A DNA stretch of 64,000 nucleotides from Agathobaculum sp. Marseille-P7918. GTDB lineage: Bacteria > Bacillota > Clostridia > Oscillospirales > Butyricicoccaceae. This document shows positions 60,381-64,000 of the stretch, piece by piece (position 1 is the stretch's first letter; every line of letters begins with the position of its first letter). The stretch is taken from assembly GCF_900625105.1 (NCBI RefSeq), contig NZ_UYYD01000006.1:1-64000 (forward strand), read 5' to 3'. The position numbers and the translations under genes are program-made. Below the pieces are notes generated by a model. That model was not told the DNA's origin and searched no databases. It saw only the letters and a list, made by a program, of their open reading frames with translations.

Positions 60381-61604
60381 TTAGCCGAGCACAACCTTGT
60401 GGAAGGTCTTTTTGCCCTTTTTGACCATGCGCTCCTGGGTAAAGAAATCCTTGTCCAGCATGGTCTTGAAGTCCGCGACCTTATCGCCGTCGATCGACAC
60501 GCCGCCGCCCTGCACGAGCTTGCGCGCTTCGCCGTTCGAGGAGGCCAGGCCGCACTTGACCAGCAGCGTCAGCACGCCGATCTGGCCATCCGTGAAGTCC
60601 GCGTCGGTCAGGGTCGTCGTGGGCATATTCTCGCTCGAACCGCCGCCCGCAAAGATGTTCTTGGCGGCCTCCATCGCCTTGTCGGCCTCTTCCTTGCCGT
60701 GTACCAGCGAGGTCAGCTCGTAGGCGAGGATCTCCTTTGCCTTGTTCAGCTGCGCGCCTTCCCACTTGTCCATCTCCTCGATCTGCTCAAGCGGCAGGAA
60801 GGTCAGCATGCGGATGCACTTGAGCACGTCCGCATCGTCCACGTTGCGCCAGTACTGGAAGAAGTCATAGGGCGAGGTCTTGTTCGGGTCAAGCCATACC
60901 GCGCCCGCGGCGGTCTTGCCCATCTTCTTGCCCTCGGAATTGAGGAGCAGCGTGATGGTCATCGCGTGCGCGTCCTTGCCCAGCTTGCGGCGGATGAGCT
61001 CGGTGCCGCCGAGCATGTTAGACCACTGGTCGTTGCCGCCGAACTGCATGTTGCAGCCATAGTGCTGGAACATGTAATAGAAGTCATACGACTGCATGAT
61101 CATATAGTTGAACTCGAGAAAGCTCAGGCCCTTTTCCATGCGCTGCTTATAGCACTCCGCGCGCAGCATGTTGTTGACCGAGAAGCATGCGCCGACTTCG
61201 CGCAGCAGCTCGATATAGTTGAGCTTCATCAGCCAGTCGGCGTTGTTGAGCATGAGCGCCTTGCCGTCGCTGAAGTCGATGAAACGCTCCATCTGCTTTT
61301 TGAAGCAGTCACAGTTGTGCTGGATGGTCTCGACCGTCATCATCGAGCGCATGTCCGTGCGGCCGGAGGGGTCGCCGACCATGCCCGTGCCGCCGCCGAT
61401 CAGGGCGATCGGCTTGTTGCCCGCCATCTGCAGGCGCTTCATCAGGCAAAGCGCCATAAAGTGGCCGACGTGCAGGCTATCCGCCGTCGGGTCAAAGCCG
61501 ATGTAGAACGTGGCTTTGCCGTTGTTGATCATCTCGCTGATTTCTTCCTCGTTGGTCACCTGCGCGATCAGCCCGCGCGCCTTGAGTTCTTCGTAAAGTG
61601 TCAT
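60381..61604 (-). CDS. tyrS: Tyrosyl-tRNA synthetase
   Basis: A 407-residue class I synthetase. It has YIGFDPTADSLHVGHF (HIGH motif, about residues 34-49), GGNDQW (about 189-194) and KKMGKTAAG (KMSKS-like, about 225-233). A C-terminal S4 RNA-binding domain (about 340-400) is present, starting near VKCGLASSNGEARKLVQGG. GGGAGA before 61604 sets the start; the frame opens six codons earlier. It lies about 105 bases after recN, with no T-box or promoter visible in that gap, so it is probably co-transcribed with argR-recN. Confidence 0.95.
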   Translation of the reverse strand: MTLYEELKARGLIAQVTNEEEISEMINNGKATFYIGFDPTADSLHVGHFMALCLMKRLQMAGNKPIALIGGGTGMVGDPSGRTDMRSMMTVETIQHNCDCFKKQMERFIDFSDGKALMLNNADWLMKLNYIELLREVGACFSVNNMLRAECYKQRMEKGLSFLEFNYMIMQSYDFYYMFQHYGCNMQFGGNDQWSNMLGGTELIRRKLGKDAHAMTITLLLNSEGKKMGKTAAGAVWLDPNKTSPYDFFQYWRNVDDADVLKCIRMLTFLPLEQIEEMDKWEGAQLNKAKEILAYELTSLVHGKEEADKAMEAAKNIFAGGGSSENMPTTTLTDADFTDGQIGVLTLLVKCGLASSNGEARKLVQGGGVSIDGDKVADFKTMLDKDFFTQERMVKKGKKTFHKVVLG

Positions 61605-61709
61605 CTGTTTCTTCTCCCGCATTTAATTCGTAAATTTGAAAACTGATGGATACGCCCGCCCGTTCACGGCGCGCGCTCTTGATACCGCTCGTCGATGATA
61701 ACCATGCCT

Positions 61710-63389
61710 TCAGCCCTCCTGCCCGGCCGCTTCCAGCAATTCTTCGGCATTGCGGCGCGCCGCATCCGAAATCTGCTCGCCGGACAGCAGCCGCGCGATT
61801 TCGTCGATGCGCTGCGCACGGTCCATCGGGCTGACGTCGGTATAGCTGCGCCCGTCGCGCACGGATTTGGCAATGCGCAGATGATGGTCGCCCATCGCCG
61901 CGATCTGCGGCAGGTGCGTGACGCACAGCGTCTGCTTCTTTTTCGCGATCGCGGACAGCTTGCGCGCGATCTGCTGCGCGGCATGGCCGGAAACGCCGGT
62001 ATCGATCTCGTCAAAAATCAGCATACCAACATCCTCGCCCGCCGTCAAGACGTTTTTGAGCGCCAGCATGATACGGCTCAGCTCGCCGCCGGACGCGACC
62101 TTGGAAAGCGGCTTCTCCGGCTCGCCGGGGTTGACCGAAATTTCAAACGTCACGGTATCAAAGCCGTGCGCGGTCAGCTTGGCGCCTGTATGCACCGCGA
62201 CCCGCATTTTGACCTTGTCCATGTCCAGCCCGGCCAGCTCGCGCACGATCTCGGCTTCCAGCCGGCTTGCCGCCTCGCGCCGCCGCGCGGTGATCTCGCC
62301 CGCCAGCCGCTTGGCTTCGGCCAGTTCCGCGCGGTACTGCTCGCGCAGCTCTTCGCGCCGGTTGTCCGAATCGGCAAGCGTTTCCAGTTCCGCCGTGATG
62401 CGGTCGTGATACGCCAGGATCTCGGCGATCGTGCCGCCGTATTTCTGCCCCAGCCGGTAAATGAGGTCGAGCCGCTGCTCGACCCATTCGCGCTCATCCG
62501 GGGAAAAATCCAGATTGTCGCTGCGGCTCACCACGCTGTCGCGCAGATCGGCGGCCAGCAGCCGCACCTCTTCCGCCTGCTCGGCCAGCGCGTCAAACGC
62601 CTCGGATACCTCATGCAGCCCGGCCAGCGCCGCCGCGGCCTGATCGAGCAGCGCGCACGCGCCGCCGACCTCATCGTCCCCGTTCAGGGCGAGCCGCGTC
62701 TGCTCGAGTGCGCCCGCGATTTTGCCCGCGTGGTCAAAATACGCCTTGCGTTGGGCGAGCGTCTCATCCTCGCCCGGCTGCAGCGCCGCCTGCTCGATCT
62801 CCTCCTTGTGGAACGTGAGCATATCGATGCGCTGCAAGCGCTCCTGCTCGCCGGTTTCCAGCGCGGTGATCTCGCGCCGCAGGGCCTGCAGCGCCTGATA
62901 CTTGGGCCTGTACTGCGCGAGCAGGTCGTCCAGCCCCGCGTACCCGTCCAGATAGTCGATGTGATGCTGCTCATCTAGCAGTTTCTGGCCGTCATTCTGG
63001 CCGTGAATGTCGATCAGATAGGGCGCCAGCTGCCGCAGAACGGATACCGATACCGGCTTCATATTCACCCGACAGGTGCTTTTGCCGTCCGCCGTGATCT
63101 GCCGCTGCAAATGCAGCGTGTCCGGCTCGTCGCCCGTGAGCGCCAGCTCCTCGAGCAGCGCGGTCAGCCCGTCCGACAGGCCGGTAAACACCGCGCTGAC
63201 AAAGCCCTTCTGCGCGCCCGCACGCACCAGATCGCGGCTGACGCGCCGGCCGAGGATCGCGCCGATTGAGTCGATCACGATCGACTTGCCCGCGCCGGTC
63301 TCGCCGGACAGGACGGTCAGGCCGTCCTCCAACTCGATGTCCGCCCGCTCAATGACCGCGATATTTTCAATGTGGAGTAATTGCAGCAC
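61710..63389 (-). CDS. recN: DNA repair protein RecN
   Basis: A 559-residue SMC-like ATPase that acts early in double-strand-break repair. The N-terminal half has MLQLLHIENIAVIERADIE and Walker A SGETGAGKSI (about residues 29-38). Two long coiled-coil arms (about 150-220 and 260-380) flank a globular middle. The C-terminal half has ASGGELSRIMLALK (signature, about 436-449) and LIFDEIDTGVSGHAA (Walker B, about 462-476). It follows argR by 18 bases. nadK-argR-recN order is a standard Firmicute arrangement. Confidence 0.95.
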   Translation of the reverse strand: MLQLLHIENIAVIERADIELEDGLTVLSGETGAGKSIVIDSIGAILGRRVSRDLVRAGAQKGFVSAVFTGLSDGLTALLEELALTGDEPDTLHLQRQITADGKSTCRVNMKPVSVSVLRQLAPYLIDIHGQNDGQKLLDEQHHIDYLDGYAGLDDLLAQYRPKYQALQALRREITALETGEQERLQRIDMLTFHKEEIEQAALQPGEDETLAQRKAYFDHAGKIAGALEQTRLALNGDDEVGGACALLDQAAAALAGLHEVSEAFDALAEQAEEVRLLAADLRDSVVSRSDNLDFSPDEREWVEQRLDLIYRLGQKYGGTIAEILAYHDRITAELETLADSDNRREELREQYRAELAEAKRLAGEITARRREAASRLEAEIVRELAGLDMDKVKMRVAVHTGAKLTAHGFDTVTFEISVNPGEPEKPLSKVASGGELSRIMLALKNVLTAGEDVGMLIFDEIDTGVSGHAAQQIARKLSAIAKKKQTLCVTHLPQIAAMGDHHLRIAKSVRDGRSYTDVSPMDRAQRIDEIARLLSGEQISDAARRNAEELLEAAGQEG

Positions 63390-63407
63390 CGCCGCTTCCT
63401 CCTCTGC

Positions 63408-63863
63408 TTACTTCAAAATGTCCTGTGCCTGCTGACAAAAGCGCGCAGCGCTTTCATTGTCGCGCATGACGGCAAACACCGTGTCGTCGCCGCCGAGCGT
63501 GCCGACCACGTCGGAAGCGCGCATGGCGTCGATGGCCATGGCAGCCGCCTGCCCGAGTCCGGGCAGCGTCTTGATGACCACCATGTTCTGCGCGGCATTG
63601 ATCTCGGTGACGCATTCGCGGAAGATGTTGCGCAGGCGGGTGGTGAAACTGTCCGCCGCGCCGCCTGCCGCCGCGGTATATTTATACTTGCCGGTCTCGG
63701 CGGATAGCGACTTGATCAGCCGCAGCTCCTTGATGTCGCGCGAAACCGTCGCCTGCGTCGTATTATAGCCGAGCGCCCGCAGGTGGTCGGTCAACTCTTC
63801 CTGTGTTTCGATCTCAAACCTGTCGATCAGTTCGAGGATTTTGGCCTGTCTTTGAAATTTCAT
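63408..63863 (-). CDS. argR: Arginine repressor ArgR
   Basis: A 151-residue transcriptional regulator of arginine genes. The N-terminal winged HTH (about residues 1-70) contains ETQEELTDHLRALGYNTTQATVSRDIKELRLIK. The C-terminal oligomerisation and arginine-binding domain (about 80-150) has VVIKTLPGLGQAAAMAIDAM and the corepressor motif GGDDTVFAVMRD. In Firmicutes, argR commonly sits with recN irrespective of arginine metabolism. Arginine biosynthetic genes are not seen in the window. It starts 14 bases after the nadK stop. Confidence 0.95.
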   Translation of the reverse strand: MKFQRQAKILELIDRFEIETQEELTDHLRALGYNTTQATVSRDIKELRLIKSLSAETGKYKYTAAAGGAADSFTTRLRNIFRECVTEINAAQNMVVIKTLPGLGQAAAMAIDAMRASDVVGTLGGDDTVFAVMRDNESAARFCQQAQDILK

Positions 63864-63877
63864 TTTCGCGCCCCCTG

Positions 63878-64000
63878 TCAGAGCTTTTTCTGCAAAATTT
63901 TATAAAAGCTGATTCCCTTGAGCCGCACCAGACGGGTGCGCAGCGAGGATCGGGTGATCTCCACCCGGTCGTCCGGCCGGATGGCAAAACCCTGTCCGCC
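63878..64000 (-). CDS. nadK: NAD kinase, C-terminal fragment (truncated by the window edge)
   Basis: The reverse frame runs from the right edge to a TGA at 63878 and encodes 40 residues: a GGQG-containing segment, then FAIRPDDRVEITRSSLRTRL, then a SFYKILQKKL ending. This matches the C-terminus of Firmicute NAD kinases (DGQ-type motif, D-RVEI, S-FY-L--KL). NAD kinase phosphorylates NAD to NADP. It precedes argR-recN, as is common in Firmicutes. Most of the gene lies outside the window, so the call rests on a short piece. Confidence 0.75.
   Translation of the reverse strand, partial: GGQGFAIRPDDRVEITRSSLRTRLVRLKGISFYKILQKKL

Noticed and set aside
61662-61705. 13-codon frame MVIIDERYQERAP between recN and tyrS, with an AGGAGGG upstream
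   Set aside because: The ribosome-site-like bases are part of the recN end. The peptide is too short to judge, and no conservation can be tested here.

Overview
This window looks like a chromosomal segment from a GC-rich (by eye well above 50% GC) anaerobic Firmicute of class Clostridia, most likely order Oscillospirales (Butyricicoccaceae/Oscillospiraceae-like). The evidence is the gene content (spoVG, rnj, ylmH, yerC, rbgA, clpP-clpX-lon-engB, argR-recN), a pyrophosphate-type phosphofructokinase, AGGAGG-type ribosome binding sites, and sigma-A promoters that nearly all have 17-bp spacers in AT-rich gaps. The genus is inference. I see no phage, insertion sequence, CRISPR array or plasmid functions. 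It reads as core chromosome with small accessory modules.

Layout. 1-314: leader and two tandem consensus promoters of an rRNA-type operon running leftward off the window. 414-8655: leftward protein-quality block (SCP2-like protein, zinc-ribbon membrane protein, engB, lon, clpX, clpP, tig) and a metallophosphoesterase. 8658-14145: leftward rplS, lepB, rbgA, rnhB, yraN, dipeptidase, thrC. 14185-22847: amylase-family enzyme, S-layer-homology protein, ylmH, birA with a candidate operator, an unknown gene, a flavodoxin/ferredoxin fusion and ribonuclease J. 22848-23511: a long gap with divergent promoters and inverted repeats. 23512-25937: 3D-domain cell-wall protein, the niacin repressor niaR and its probable niaX transporter target. 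25986-30568: an unknown lipoprotein, a cytidylate-kinase-like protein, murC, spoVG and a glycolipid glycosyltransferase.

30643-35765: a TetR repressor divergent from an MMPL-family transporter and a secreted coiled-coil protein, with a perfect operator-like dyad between them. 35820-43926: Na/Pi cotransporter, class-I amidotransferase-like hydrolase, TspO, a GntR-ABC export module with a 49-residue zinc ribbon, and a two-component system. 44020-44467: four tRNAs (Asp, Phe, Gly, Cys) from one consensus promoter. 44487-49045: yerC-methyltransferase-hslO, fba and pfp. 49149-52485: a membrane protein, a B3/B4-domain protein, and an ECF sigma factor with its putative anti-sigma factor and its own ECF-type promoter. 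52531-64000: rarA, glnS-gltX, a repeat lipoprotein, apbE-NusG II-Gx transporter, trxA, and the argR-recN-tyrS block with a partial nadK at the right edge.

Functionally the segment is mostly housekeeping: proteolysis, translation, ribosome assembly, glycolysis, cell-wall synthesis and cofactor (biotin, niacin, NAD) homeostasis. Intergenic regions are compact, with strong hairpin terminators, many placed to serve convergent genes. The most interesting under-described parts are the TetR/MMPL/coiled-coil module, the two small lipoproteins of unknown role, the structured gap at 22848-23511, and several sequence-visible operators (birA, niaX, gntR, trxA). Nothing in the window proves a wholly new system. 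All identifications come from reading the sequence and translations; no database search was run.
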